DNA of 8,823 bases from an uncultured Zetaproteobacteria bacterium (GCA_913056285.1 CAJXNE010000081.1:1-8823); one strand, 5' to 3'. Positions 1 to 6,588 are shown, counted from the stretch's first letter. Numbers and translations are program-made. The notes: a model not told the origin generated them from the sequence alone.

Positions 1-65
1 CCAATCTCTGGAACCTTCACTACAGCCAGCTTGCCCGATGCAACTACCGCCAATGATTTAAGCAC
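1..65 (-). CDS. Possible 5' end of a gene leaving the window (dehydrogenase-like N-terminus?)
   Basis: A minus-strand frame opens after an in-frame TAA at 77-75 and stays open to the window edge. The first usable start is GTG at 65-63. The 21 visible codons include the stretch LAVVASGKLAVVKVPE, which has the alternating hydrophobic/charged look of a real N-terminus. It resembles the opening beta-strands of zinc-type (medium-chain) alcohol dehydrogenases, which often contain a GKLxVxxVPEP-like segment. This resemblance is from memory and rests on very few residues. The Shine-Dalgarno support is poor (only GGG close to the GTG), and the frame lies just beyond a terminator-like hairpin, so it would need its own promoter. 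It could also be spurious. Confidence 0.3.
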   Translation of the reverse strand, partial: MLKSLAVVASGKLAVVKVPEI

Positions 66-78
66 ATACCCAGTTTAC

Positions 79-106
79 ACAAAATAAAGGATGTGGGAAC
101 CACATC
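79..106 (-). terminator. Probable rho-independent terminator after tsaD
   Basis: A 7-bp perfect stem (GATGTGG at 90-96 with CCACATC at 100-106, 3-nt loop) is followed on the minus strand by CTTTATTTTG, a T-rich tail. It lies about 83 nt past the tsaD stop and would end the antitoxin-toxin-tsaD transcript. The stem is short and the T-tract is interrupted, so it is a moderate candidate. Confidence 0.5.
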
Positions 107-188
107 AACATTTCCGCTAAAGCACTGTTGCTGCTGCTGAAAATCTGAAACACGTCACAGGCGATGTCGCTCGGATAGCGCGCTTACA

Positions 189-1223
189 TTAACTCAAGCT
201 GGACAAGCTCCACCGCGGTGTAGCATCCCAATCTTTGGAGCCCAACACGCCGCTTTTGATATTCTGAAATGCTGCATAGGCAATCATGGCAGCATTATCA
301 GTGCAGTGTTTGGGATGCGGCATGTGAACTTCAATCCCGTTCGCTTCTGCAAGCTCGGAAAGTAACGTACGTAGATATGTATTCGCAGCCACGCCGCCAG
401 CGATGACCAGGCGGGGGGCATCCATCTTTAAGCAGGCGCGAATGGATTTTTTGACCAACACCTCGCAGGTCGCCGACTCAATACATGCGGCCATATCCTG
501 CTGATCTTTTTCGTTCATGGCTGATAAACCACCGGCATTTTTTACTGCATACATCACCGCTGTTTTCAAACCGGAGAAACTGAAATTCAAATTATCCCTG
601 TTCAACATCGGACGCGGCAATTTGAACCGGTGGGCATCACCACCCACGGCCATCTGCGCAATTTCCGGCCCGCCGGGATAGCGCAAACCCAACAAACGCG
701 CTGATTTATCGAAACATTCTCCGGCTGCATCATCCAGCGTCTGACCGATCACTTCATATTTGCCAATGCCCCGCACTTGCACCAACAGCGTATGTCCGCC
801 GGATACCAATAATGTAATAAATGGAAATGCAGGTAAATCGCCCGAAAGACCCGGCGCCAGCAGATGTCCTTCCATATGGTGAATCGGCATCACCGGGATA
901 TCATTCACCATTCCGACAGCACGGGCGTAAGATGTACCGACCAGCAGCGCGCCCAACAAGCCGGGCCCGGCAGTCACGGCAATATGATCAATATCAGACC
1001 AGTTCAGCGATGCCTCGGCCAACAACGCATCCACCATTGGCGGCAATGCCATTAAATGTTCGCGCGAAGCCACTTCCGGCACCACACCGCCAAAGCGCGC
1101 ATGCGTTTCAATCTGCGAGGCAATCTGTTCGGCGACAATACGTCCCTGGCCATTGACGGGATCACCTTCGTATATCGCCACTGCCGTTTCATCGCATGAC
1201 GATTCAATGCCTAAAATAATCAT
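189..1223 (-). CDS. tsaD: tRNA N6-adenosine threonylcarbamoyltransferase TsaD
   Basis: This is the Kae1/Qri7/YgjD family enzyme. With TsaB and TsaE it transfers threonylcarbamoyl from threonylcarbamoyl-AMP to A37 of ANN-decoding tRNAs (t6A) in the cytoplasm. The 344 residues are the normal full length. The N-terminal GIESSCDET (residues 5-13) belongs to the ASKHA nucleotide-binding fold. The metal-binding HxxxH is H116 and H120 in HHMEGHLLAP. SGGHT lies at 141-145, GGVAAN at 276-281 and the late metal ligand Asp at D309 in CTDNAA. The ATG overlaps the TGA of the upstream PIN-toxin gene (ATGA), and no clear Shine-Dalgarno precedes it, so translation probably depends on coupling to the toxin. 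The TsaB and TsaE genes are not in the window. Identification is very secure; the odd point is its position at the end of a toxin-antitoxin operon. Confidence 0.97.
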   Translation of the reverse strand: MIILGIESSCDETAVAIYEGDPVNGQGRIVAEQIASQIETHARFGGVVPEVASREHLMALPPMVDALLAEASLNWSDIDHIAVTAGPGLLGALLVGTSYARAVGMVNDIPVMPIHHMEGHLLAPGLSGDLPAFPFITLLVSGGHTLLVQVRGIGKYEVIGQTLDDAAGECFDKSARLLGLRYPGGPEIAQMAVGGDAHRFKLPRPMLNRDNLNFSFSGLKTAVMYAVKNAGGLSAMNEKDQQDMAACIESATCEVLVKKSIRACLKMDAPRLVIAGGVAANTYLRTLLSELAEANGIEVHMPHPKHCTDNAAMIAYAAFQNIKSGVLGSKDWDATPRWSLSSLS

Positions 1224-1642
1224 TGCTTTAACGATGCAAGCGCTTGAATGAAGCCTGCAGGCGTATAGACAGGTATAAGCGACTTTTTGAAATCCTTAAT
1301 ATTCCTGGTCACAATATATTCCACCCCGGCATGTTGAGCAGCCTCAATAATCACCGCATCCTCATAATCCGGAGAATGGCCTGCGAGTGCATTTTCAAGC
1401 ACAACTCGATTCACAGGTGCTATCTCGAACAGGGAGAGTAATAATCTGACCTGCTTAATCGAACGCTTTGAATCAAGATATTTGGCTAACAAATAATGAA
1501 TCGTGGTAACGGTTGTTGCGCATAAAAAGCCTTGCACTTCAGAGCGATCGACCATAGCCATCAATTGTGCCGAATCATCCGAGAAGGGATGTCGATTCAA
1601 TAATACATCCAGAATAACATTGGTATCCAATAGCACTTTCAC
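1220..1642 (-). CDS. PIN-domain ribonuclease toxin (VapC-like)
   Basis: A 140-residue single PIN domain, probably the toxin of a type II toxin-antitoxin pair. VapC-type PIN toxins are Mg2+-dependent RNases, and several cut tRNA or the rRNA sarcin-ricin loop; the target of this one cannot be read from sequence. Motif I is LLDTNVILD with D6 and N8. The central acidic motif is SPDYEDAV (D92, E94, D95). The C-terminal motif is VTRNIKDF (T112, R113, N114, D117). The second acidic position of classic VapC is replaced by TTIHYLL near residues 46-52, as I recall for the PIN_3 (PF13470) branch. The start is GTG at 1642-1640 and overlaps the antitoxin TGA by 4 nt (GTGA). GGAAG lies about 10 nt upstream. 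Its stop overlaps the tsaD start. The gene appears intact. Confidence 0.88.
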   Translation of the reverse strand: MKVLLDTNVILDVLLNRHPFSDDSAQLMAMVDRSEVQGFLCATTVTTIHYLLAKYLDSKRSIKQVRLLLSLFEIAPVNRVVLENALAGHSPDYEDAVIIEAAQHAGVEYIVTRNIKDFKKSLIPVYTPAGFIQALASLKQ

Positions 1643-1881
1643 AGGTGTTTTTCTTCCAGATATTTGAAATAATCAGATTCATCAGCACCCGTATCTGCAA
1701 GAACCCCTTTCAGTGCACGAACCGCAGGCGTCAATACCTCTCTGTTATCAAGTTCCTCATTTTTAATCATGGTAAAATAATCAGCTACAATTTGTGAAAC
1801 TGATTTCCCACTCCTGGCAGAGTAATGCTTGGCCGATTCGATTAAACTGTCATCCATTCTCAAAGTCAGTTTGGTATTCAT
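1639..1881 (-). CDS. Antitoxin of the PIN toxin, DUF6364-like
   Basis: An 80-residue protein with the typical DUF6364 N-terminus: TKLTLRMDDSLIESAKHYS, then a Gly turn and SVSQIVADYF. This reads as a short beta-strand followed by two helices, as in ribbon-helix-helix DNA-binding antitoxins. The remaining ~40 charged residues (LDNREVLTPAVRALKGVL and a Glu/Asp-rich tail) are expected to wrap around the toxin. Proteins of this type are commonly found directly upstream of PIN_3 toxins, as here. The ATG has a good ribosome-binding site (GAGGG, 6 nt upstream), unlike the two genes after it, so it sets the translation rate of the operon. Such antitoxins usually repress their own promoter, and a candidate operator overlaps the -10 element. 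The family call is from pattern memory; the functional call rests on the motif and the partner. Confidence 0.85.
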   Translation of the reverse strand: MNTKLTLRMDDSLIESAKHYSARSGKSVSQIVADYFTMIKNEELDNREVLTPAVRALKGVLADTGADESDYFKYLEEKHL

Positions 1882-1896
1882 AACACACCCTCGTCG

Positions 1897-1927
1897 TGAC
1901 GCATTTATATTTTAGAATTGTACGTCA
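1897..1927. promoter_or_regulatory. Candidate operator: imperfect inverted repeat around the -10
   Basis: TGACGCA (1897-1903) and TACGTCA (1921-1927) form an inverted repeat matching at 6 of 7 positions with a 17-nt centre. It brackets the -10 element and start site of the toxin-antitoxin operon. The placement is where an autoregulatory ribbon-helix-helix antitoxin would bind, but the arms are short and could occur by chance. Confidence 0.2.
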
Positions 1928-1946
1928 GGCTCAAAGTCGTTGTCAA
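1917..1946 (-). promoter_or_regulatory. Sigma70-type promoter of the antitoxin-toxin-tsaD operon
   Basis: On the minus strand a perfect -35 TTGACA (1946-1941) is followed by an 18-nt spacer and a -10 TACAAT (1922-1917), five of six matches. Transcription should start near 1910, giving a leader of about 30 nt to the antitoxin ATG. The -35 overlaps the stop codon of hyuB (the TGA within ATTGACA), so the operon is packed directly against the end of the preceding gene but has its own promoter. Confidence 0.7.
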
Positions 1947-3487
1947 TCCCTGCCAAACCCGCCGCCGCCCGGTGTTTCAATACGGATATGGTCTCCCGCC
2001 TTCAACTGCCATGAACCTTTGGCCGGCAGAGACTGCCACGAGCCATCTCTATATAAACAGTTTTTACCGGTATCGCCTGCATCCCCACCCCGCAAACCGT
2101 AAGGCGCAGTAAGCCGCCGCTCGGTCAACAGTGACAAATGGCAATCTTTGCGAACAAACCATTCGCGAACAAGACCGTCGCCGCCCTTGTAGCGCCCCTC
2201 ACCGCCTGAACCCCTTCGCACCTGGTAAGTGCGAACCTGCAAAGGGTAATGCATCTCCAATACTTCGATGGACGAATTTTTCGTGTTGGTCATATGACAT
2301 TGCACTGCCGATGAGCCATCACCCTGCGCATGTGCGCCCATGCCGCCGGCCAGCGTTTCGTAATACACCCAATCGCCTGCCCCGGTTTTCCCACCGAAGA
2401 TGACATTATTCATCGTGCCCTGCGCCGCTGCCGGAATACGATCAGGAATCGCTTTGGCCAATGCGCCCAGCACCACATCGACAATGCGCTGGCTGGTTTC
2501 CACATTACCTGCTGCAACCGCTGCACCTGCCCTGGCATGCACCAGCGAACCTTCGGGCGCGGTAATCTGAATGGGTCGAAATACCGCAGCCGTTTGCGGC
2601 GTGTGTTTGGGCATCAGACAGCGGAACACATAGAGTACGCTGGCAGCCGTCACTGCCATCGGGCAATTCACCGGTCCGCCGGACTGGGCCGCCGTGCCGC
2701 TGAAATCCACCTGTGCTGTTTCGCCTGCAATCGTAATGCACACACACACAGGCAGAGAGCTGGAGCCGCAACCGTCATCTTCCATAACATCTTCAAAGCC
2801 ATACTCGCCATCCGGAATATCAGCAATGGCCCTGCGCCCATAGGCTTCGGATACGTCCATCAAAGCAGCAATGCTGTTATTCAGATGCGTGCCGGAAAAT
2901 GCAGCCAGCCGCTCACCACCAACCATGCAGGCCGCCTTCTGGGCTGCCAAATCACCGAGCCGTTCGGCATAGGCTCTGACCTGTTTCTGAAAGCGTTGTG
3001 GCAGATCATCCTGCTCCTGTCCCGCCTTAAACCAGTAACAGGGAGAAATGACTAAACCTTCGTTCTCAAGCCGGGTTTCCACACCCATTGAGCCGGGTGA
3101 GCGCCCGCCGATATCGGCATGGTGCGCACGGGCAGCCGAAAATCCGATGAGTTCCTGTTGCATCAATATCGGCATCACCACGGTAATATCAGGCAAGTGG
3201 GTGCCGCCCAGAAACGGATCATTGAACACCACCACATCGCCGGGTTGCCAATCGAAGCGCCCCACCACATCGGCCATAGCAAAAGCCATCGAACCCAGGT
3301 GAACCGGAATATGCGCCGCCTGCGCCACTAACTGCCCTTCTCTGTTAAACAGGGCGCAGGAAAAATCTTCACGATCGCGGATGTTGGGCGAAATCGCACT
3401 GCGTTTCAGCACCGCCCCCATCTCCTCACATACAGCCGACAATCGATGCGCAAACAGGCTTAACCGGACTGCATCATTCACTGACAT
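1943..3487 (-). CDS. hyuB: HyuB-type hydantoinase/5-oxoprolinase, B subunit
   Basis: This is the B subunit of the ATP-dependent hydantoinase/oxoprolinase family, which with HyuA hydrolyses a cyclic amide such as N-methylhydantoin or 5-oxoproline. The exact substrate cannot be assigned. Family signatures (numbered from the start chosen here, 514 residues): SPNIRDREDFSCALF (33-47), HIPVHLGSM (59-67), NDPFLGGTHLPD (89-100), RAHHADIGGRSPGSM (120-134) and a C-terminal glycine-rich PGGGGFG. Length fits HyuB (roughly 500-600) and is much shorter than the acetone carboxylase homologue AcxB. The ATG at 3487 is preferred because GGGGGAG lies 9 nt upstream and the protein then opens as homologues do. 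An upstream ATG at 3526 would add 13 residues but has no good ribosome-binding site. It follows hyuA on the same strand after a gap of about 120 nt. Its stop overlaps the next operon's -35. Confidence 0.92.
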   Translation of the reverse strand: MSVNDAVRLSLFAHRLSAVCEEMGAVLKRSAISPNIRDREDFSCALFNREGQLVAQAAHIPVHLGSMAFAMADVVGRFDWQPGDVVVFNDPFLGGTHLPDITVVMPILMQQELIGFSAARAHHADIGGRSPGSMGVETRLENEGLVISPCYWFKAGQEQDDLPQRFQKQVRAYAERLGDLAAQKAACMVGGERLAAFSGTHLNNSIAALMDVSEAYGRRAIADIPDGEYGFEDVMEDDGCGSSSLPVCVCITIAGETAQVDFSGTAAQSGGPVNCPMAVTAASVLYVFRCLMPKHTPQTAAVFRPIQITAPEGSLVHARAGAAVAAGNVETSQRIVDVVLGALAKAIPDRIPAAAQGTMNNVIFGGKTGAGDWVYYETLAGGMGAHAQGDGSSAVQCHMTNTKNSSIEVLEMHYPLQVRTYQVRRGSGGEGRYKGGDGLVREWFVRKDCHLSLLTERRLTAPYGLRGGDAGDTGKNCLYRDGSWQSLPAKGSWQLKAGDHIRIETPGGGGFGRD

Positions 3488-3546
3488 CGTTACATGCTCC
3501 CCCGTCCGGTACCCGGCAATACTCATTCAATAAAAACCAACCTTTC

Positions 3547-3613
3547 GCCACTGATTGCACGAGTTACACTGATAATGCTTATAAAATTCGGGATCATTCG
3601 GGCCATCAGTGGC
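3547..3613. repeat. 9-bp inverted repeat spanning the hyuA-hyuB junction
   Basis: GCCACTGAT (3547-3555) and ATCAGTGGC (3605-3613) are perfect inverted copies separated by 49 nt. The right arm covers the hyuA stop codon and the left arm lies in the hyuA-hyuB gap. A third partial copy in the same orientation as the left arm, CACTGAT, lies at 3567-3573. In the mRNA the arms could close a large loop between the two cistrons, perhaps affecting relative expression or stability. No T-tract follows, so it is not a standard terminator. Confidence 0.4.
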
Positions 3614-5564
3614 TAATCTTTTTCTCTAATAACAGATGCCCATGGCCAGAGACTTGCATATTCCACCCCTCTGCCAGCCACAGTGTCGCCGTATCTTCCA
3701 ACACCAGCGCCGGCCCTGCATACGCGATGCCGGGTTTCAAATCACTGCGGTTATAATGCGGCACACATCCAGTACCATAAACTTCTGAATAGCCAGCCAC
3801 ATCCGCAGCTTTTTCGGACGTCTCCAGTTGTGGCACAACAGGTGCCGGTCGATCAACAAATGCGCTTAGTCGAACGGTCATAATCTCGACATCCCTCTCC
3901 AGTTTATGACCATAGGCATTCAGATGCGCCGCCTCAAAATGGCGTTTAAGCGCATCTGTATCACAACCGTTTACATCAATAGTCAGATGAAACCCCTGAC
4001 CGGCATAGCGCATATCGGCATGTCGCTCATAATGCAGCGACAAGCCCTGCATCTGTTGTGCAGCCTCTGTCTCCAACAGCTTGAACTGTTGATCGATGAG
4101 CATGCCTGCATCTTCATCCAAAACCGGAATCCGCCGACTGCGGGAGAATTCACTTTGCTGCCGGCCAGCCAACATACCAAACGCCGAAAAAGCGCCGCTG
4201 GCCAATGGAACAATCACTTTGGACATCGCTAATTTATCGGCCAACGCGCAGGCGTGCAAACCACCCGCCCCGCCAAAACACAGCAAAGCGAAATCGGTCG
4301 GATCAAATCCGCGCTGCACGGAAACCAGCCGCAAAGCGCCTGCCATATGCTCCTCGGCAATTTCAATGACCGCTGTGGCTGCAGCTTCAACCGACAAGCC
4401 CAGTGAATGCCCATACGTTTCAAACGCATGCCGCGTCGATGCGATATCCAGCGATAATGAACCTGCCAGACGCGCATCAGCAGGAATGCGCCCCAATATC
4501 AGGTTGGCATCGGTGACTGCGGGGATATCGCCACCCTGTCCGTAACAGACCGGCCCGGGAGCTGCACCTGCCGATTGCGGCCCGACCTGCGGCAAGCCTG
4601 CCTCATCAATCCAGGCCAGCGAACCGCCGCCTGCGCCGATGGTATGAATATCCAACATCGGTATCGATAGCGGCATGCCTGCAATGTTTCCTTCAGTGGT
4701 GATGCCCGGTTTACCCTGAATCAGCGCCACATCTGTGCTGGTGCCTCCCATATCAAAGCTGAGCAGGTTATGTACGCCCAGTTGTTCGCCAACCGATTGC
4801 GCTGCCACCAGCCCTCCCGCAGGCCCGGATAATACCAGACGCACTGCCTGCTCTCCGGCCAGATCAGCCCGCATGACACCACCGGCGGAATGCATTACAA
4901 ACAGGTGCTTTGGCCGTAGCGTATGTTCCAACCGCTTCAAATAGCGCTGTACCAGCGGTCCGACATAGGCATTGAGAAAGGTTGTAGCCGCGCGTTCGTA
5001 TTCACGATATTCGGCCAAGACTTCATGGGAAAGTGATACAAACAAATCATCCGGCAACGCTTCGGCAATGCGTTTTTCATGGGCTGGATTGAGAAATGAA
5101 AACAGCAGACAGACTGCAACCGCCTCATAGGCTCCGGCATCCACCACAGTCTTCAAACGAGCCAGATCATCCTGGCTGATATCCTGCTGGACATCCCCCG
5201 CCGCATTCAACCGACCGGATATACCGAAACAATCGGCGCGATTGACCGGCGATTCAACAGTATCGGGACATAGCTGATATAGTTCAGGACGCGTCTGGCG
5301 GCCTATGCTCAGTAAATCTTCCAGTCCGCGATGCGTAACAAACAGGGTGCGCACGCCTTTACGTTCCAGAATCGCATTCGTCGCCACTGTTGAGCCATGC
5401 ACCAGATGCAGCGCTGCGGCATCCAGCCCGAGTTCGCGAATGCCTTGTTCGATAGCCCGCGACGGATCATCCGGTGTTGATAACACTTTGTGAAAGCGCA
5501 GCCGCCCGGCTCCGGAATAAACGAAATCGGTAAACGTGCCGCCCGTATCCACACCCAAAAACAT
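3606..5564 (-). CDS. hyuA: HyuA-type hydantoinase/5-oxoprolinase, A (ATPase) subunit
   Basis: This is the ATP-binding subunit of the hydantoinase/oxoprolinase family, partner of the HyuB encoded downstream. The 652 residues are normal for HyuA. Seen from the chosen start: phosphate-loop DTGGTFTD (6-13), GSTVATNAILERKG (57-70), HSAGG (225-229), LSGPAGG (245-251), the second nucleotide motif DMGGTSTD (271-278), GAGGGS (310-315), TDANLILGR (351-359) and GGAGGLHA (431-438). No acetone carboxylase gamma-subunit gene lies nearby, so a hydantoinase or oxoprolinase-like role is more likely than acetone carboxylase. Substrate remains unknown. The start at 5564 places the first beta-strand and DTGGTFTD immediately after Met, as in homologues; an upstream in-frame ATG at 5624 would add 20 residues that do not look like family sequence. 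Neither start has a clear Shine-Dalgarno. It is divergent from the beta-barrel gene across a 186-nt region. Confidence 0.93.
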   Translation of the reverse strand: MFLGVDTGGTFTDFVYSGAGRLRFHKVLSTPDDPSRAIEQGIRELGLDAAALHLVHGSTVATNAILERKGVRTLFVTHRGLEDLLSIGRQTRPELYQLCPDTVESPVNRADCFGISGRLNAAGDVQQDISQDDLARLKTVVDAGAYEAVAVCLLFSFLNPAHEKRIAEALPDDLFVSLSHEVLAEYREYERAATTFLNAYVGPLVQRYLKRLEHTLRPKHLFVMHSAGGVMRADLAGEQAVRLVLSGPAGGLVAAQSVGEQLGVHNLLSFDMGGTSTDVALIQGKPGITTEGNIAGMPLSIPMLDIHTIGAGGGSLAWIDEAGLPQVGPQSAGAAPGPVCYGQGGDIPAVTDANLILGRIPADARLAGSLSLDIASTRHAFETYGHSLGLSVEAAATAVIEIAEEHMAGALRLVSVQRGFDPTDFALLCFGGAGGLHACALADKLAMSKVIVPLASGAFSAFGMLAGRQQSEFSRSRRIPVLDEDAGMLIDQQFKLLETEAAQQMQGLSLHYERHADMRYAGQGFHLTIDVNGCDTDALKRHFEAAHLNAYGHKLERDVEIMTVRLSAFVDRPAPVVPQLETSEKAADVAGYSEVYGTGCVPHYNRSDLKPGIAYAGPALVLEDTATLWLAEGWNMQVSGHGHLLLEKKISH

Positions 5565-5672
5565 AGGCCAAGCGTAGCTGTTTCTGCTAGAATTGCAGCG
5601 TCGAATCGCAACATCAAAGCGCAATGTGATTCAACACACAGCAGCAACGATGATACCGCATAAGCATTTCGA

Positions 5673-5762
5673 CATTCAATCGAGTTGGATCATTCAATCG
5701 AACTGGAGCATTCAATCGACTTGGAGCATTCAATCAAACCGGAGCACGCAATGAAACTGAAA
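5673..5762 (+). repeat. 18-bp tandem repeats leading into the beta-barrel gene start
   Basis: Four head-to-tail 18-bp units start at 5673, 5691, 5709 and 5727, close to CATTCAATCGAACTGGAG. A fifth, degenerate unit (5745-5762, 12 of 18 matches to unit 2) contains the ATG of the next gene, where the repeat has ATC. The GGAG that ends units 2-4 is the Shine-Dalgarno core; the last copy (5741-5744) is correctly placed before the ATG. The units look like duplications of the translation-start region. They keep an open frame (six-residue repeats of the EHSIDL type) in phase with the gene downstream. Confidence 0.9.
5741..5744 (+). promoter_or_regulatory. Ribosome-binding site that fixes the beta-barrel gene start
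   Basis: GGAG lies 6 nt before ATG 5751, an ideal distance. It decides for that start, which also opens directly into a signal peptide, over an in-frame TTG at 5685 lying within the repeats. Identical GGAG copies occur 18 and 36 nt upstream (5723-5726, 5705-5708) without a start codon at the right place. Confidence 0.8.
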
Positions 5763-6506
5763 CTATTCGCCGCAACGGCGGCGCTATTAATGGGCTTTGC
5801 ACCAGTATCTCAGGCCGATGAAACGATCGCCATCAAAGCAGGCTTTATGATCCTGTCACCCTCGGGCGATTTCGGCGCCACTGTCAATAATATCGGCACC
5901 CGCATCGATCTTGAGAAAGATTTGAATTTTGACAACAGCACCCAAGCAATCGGCGAAATTGACATCAATCTTGGCGACTCCCTGATCTCATTCGGATTCA
6001 CCCCGCTCAGCTTCAAGGGCAGCGGCATCTTGAATCGACCGATTAACTACAACGGCCAATTATTCGCTGCCGGCACAGCCGCCAGCAGTGAATTCAAGGC
6101 CGATCTGTATGATTTCAGTTATACATATTATGTCATCAATATGGATGATCTGCCCTCCCGCTTTCAGCTTGGTCTGGAAACTTCGGTCAAGACATTTAAT
6201 GCCAAGACGTCAGTCACCGGTTCCGGCCTCACAGCGTCAAAAAGCACCACCATTGCCATCCCTACAGCAGGTTTAAGAGGCCGCGTGGCTCTGGCTGATT
6301 TTATTGGTGTAAGTGGTCGCTTTGGCTATCTGGGCTATGCCGGTAATTTTTTCACCGATGCAAGTGCGCAGATTGAGTTTTCTCCCCTGCCCTTATTGGG
6401 CATCAACGCAGGTTATCGCTACCTCAAGGTAAAACTCGACACCAATGGCCTACTGGCTGACGTTACATTCAAAGGCCCCTTCGCAGAGTTGTTTTTCCGC
6501 TTCTGA
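5751..6506 (+). CDS. Predicted outer-membrane beta-barrel protein of unknown function
   Basis: A 251-residue protein. It has a classic signal peptide: basic MKLK, a hydrophobic core at residues 5-17, and a likely signal peptidase I cut after SQA (between residues 22 and 23). The mature chain alternates polar and hydrophobic residues with many Gly, Tyr and Phe (for example FSYTYYV, GRFGYLGYAG, GINAGYRYLKVKL), as transmembrane beta-strands do. It ends in AELFFRF; a C-terminal Phe is the usual BAM-complex recognition signal. The size suggests an 8-10 strand barrel. I cannot name the family or substrate. It is the only plus-strand gene here, divergent from hyuA, preceded by the 18-bp repeat array and followed 8 nt later by a strong terminator, so it is probably monocistronic. 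No convincing promoter was found in 5565-5672. Confidence 0.8.
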   Translation: MKLKLFAATAALLMGFAPVSQADETIAIKAGFMILSPSGDFGATVNNIGTRIDLEKDLNFDNSTQAIGEIDINLGDSLISFGFTPLSFKGSGILNRPINYNGQLFAAGTAASSEFKADLYDFSYTYYVINMDDLPSRFQLGLETSVKTFNAKTSVTGSGLTASKSTTIAIPTAGLRGRVALADFIGVSGRFGYLGYAGNFFTDASAQIEFSPLPLLGINAGYRYLKVKLDTNGLLADVTFKGPFAELFFRF

Positions 6507-6513
6507 CATCACG

Positions 6514-6543
6514 AAAAAGGCCGGATCGATGATCCGGCCTTTT
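6514..6543. terminator. Strong bidirectional rho-independent terminator
   Basis: A perfect 13-bp stem (AAAAGGCCGGATC at 6515-6527 with its complement at 6531-6543) closes a 3-nt loop. T-runs lie on the 3' side in both directions: four on the plus strand and five on the minus strand. It starts 8 nt after the beta-barrel gene stop and serves that gene. It is also the only stem with a T-tail downstream of icd on the minus strand, about 90 nt after the icd stop, so it probably ends both convergent transcripts. Confidence 0.92.
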
Positions 6544-6555
6544 CACTTTCCTTAC

Positions 6556-6588
6556 AAATCAATAACTTGCCTTGCAAGCCATTGATTT
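6556..6588. repeat. Two-part stem-loop in the convergent intergenic region
   Basis: The outer 8-bp stem pairs AAATCAAT (6556-6563) with ATTGATTT (6581-6588). After a 2x2 internal mismatch, an inner 5-bp stem pairs CTTGC (6566-6570) with GCAAG (6574-6578) around a 3-nt loop. It has no T-tail of its own. It lies in the icd 3' untranslated region on the minus strand. Confidence 0.55.

Noticed and set aside
1..87. Plus-strand frame ending at TAA 85-87 (28 codons)
   Set aside because: It could be the C-terminus of a gene entering from the left, but the Thr-rich sequence has no recognisable feature and the competing minus-strand frame looks more protein-like.
126..140. Short CTG-rich triplet run
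   Set aside because: Only a few imperfect triplets; too short to call a microsatellite with any meaning.
1639..1881. Antitoxin considered as an AbrB- or Phd-type protein
   Set aside because: The TKLTLRMDDSLIESAK opening fits the DUF6364/ribbon-helix-helix type and lacks AbrB or Phd patterns.
2330..3055. Plus-strand open frame of 241 codons
   Set aside because: It lies wholly inside hyuB in antisense. Its translation is rich in His, Arg and Cys with no recognisable motifs, as expected from the reverse of a GC-rich gene.
4096..4545. Plus-strand open frame of 149 codons inside hyuA
   Set aside because: Antisense shadow of the conserved hyuA coding sequence. Composition is Ser/Ala/Pro-rich and no start signal was seen.
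3606..5564. hyuA/hyuB considered as acetone carboxylase acxA/acxB
   Set aside because: HyuB is about 514 residues, far shorter than AcxB, and there is no gamma-subunit gene beside the pair.
5630..5657. Possible plus-strand promoter (TTCAAC, 16-nt spacer, GATACC) for the beta-barrel gene
   Set aside because: Both hexamers match consensus at only about three positions, which is no better than chance in a region of this size.
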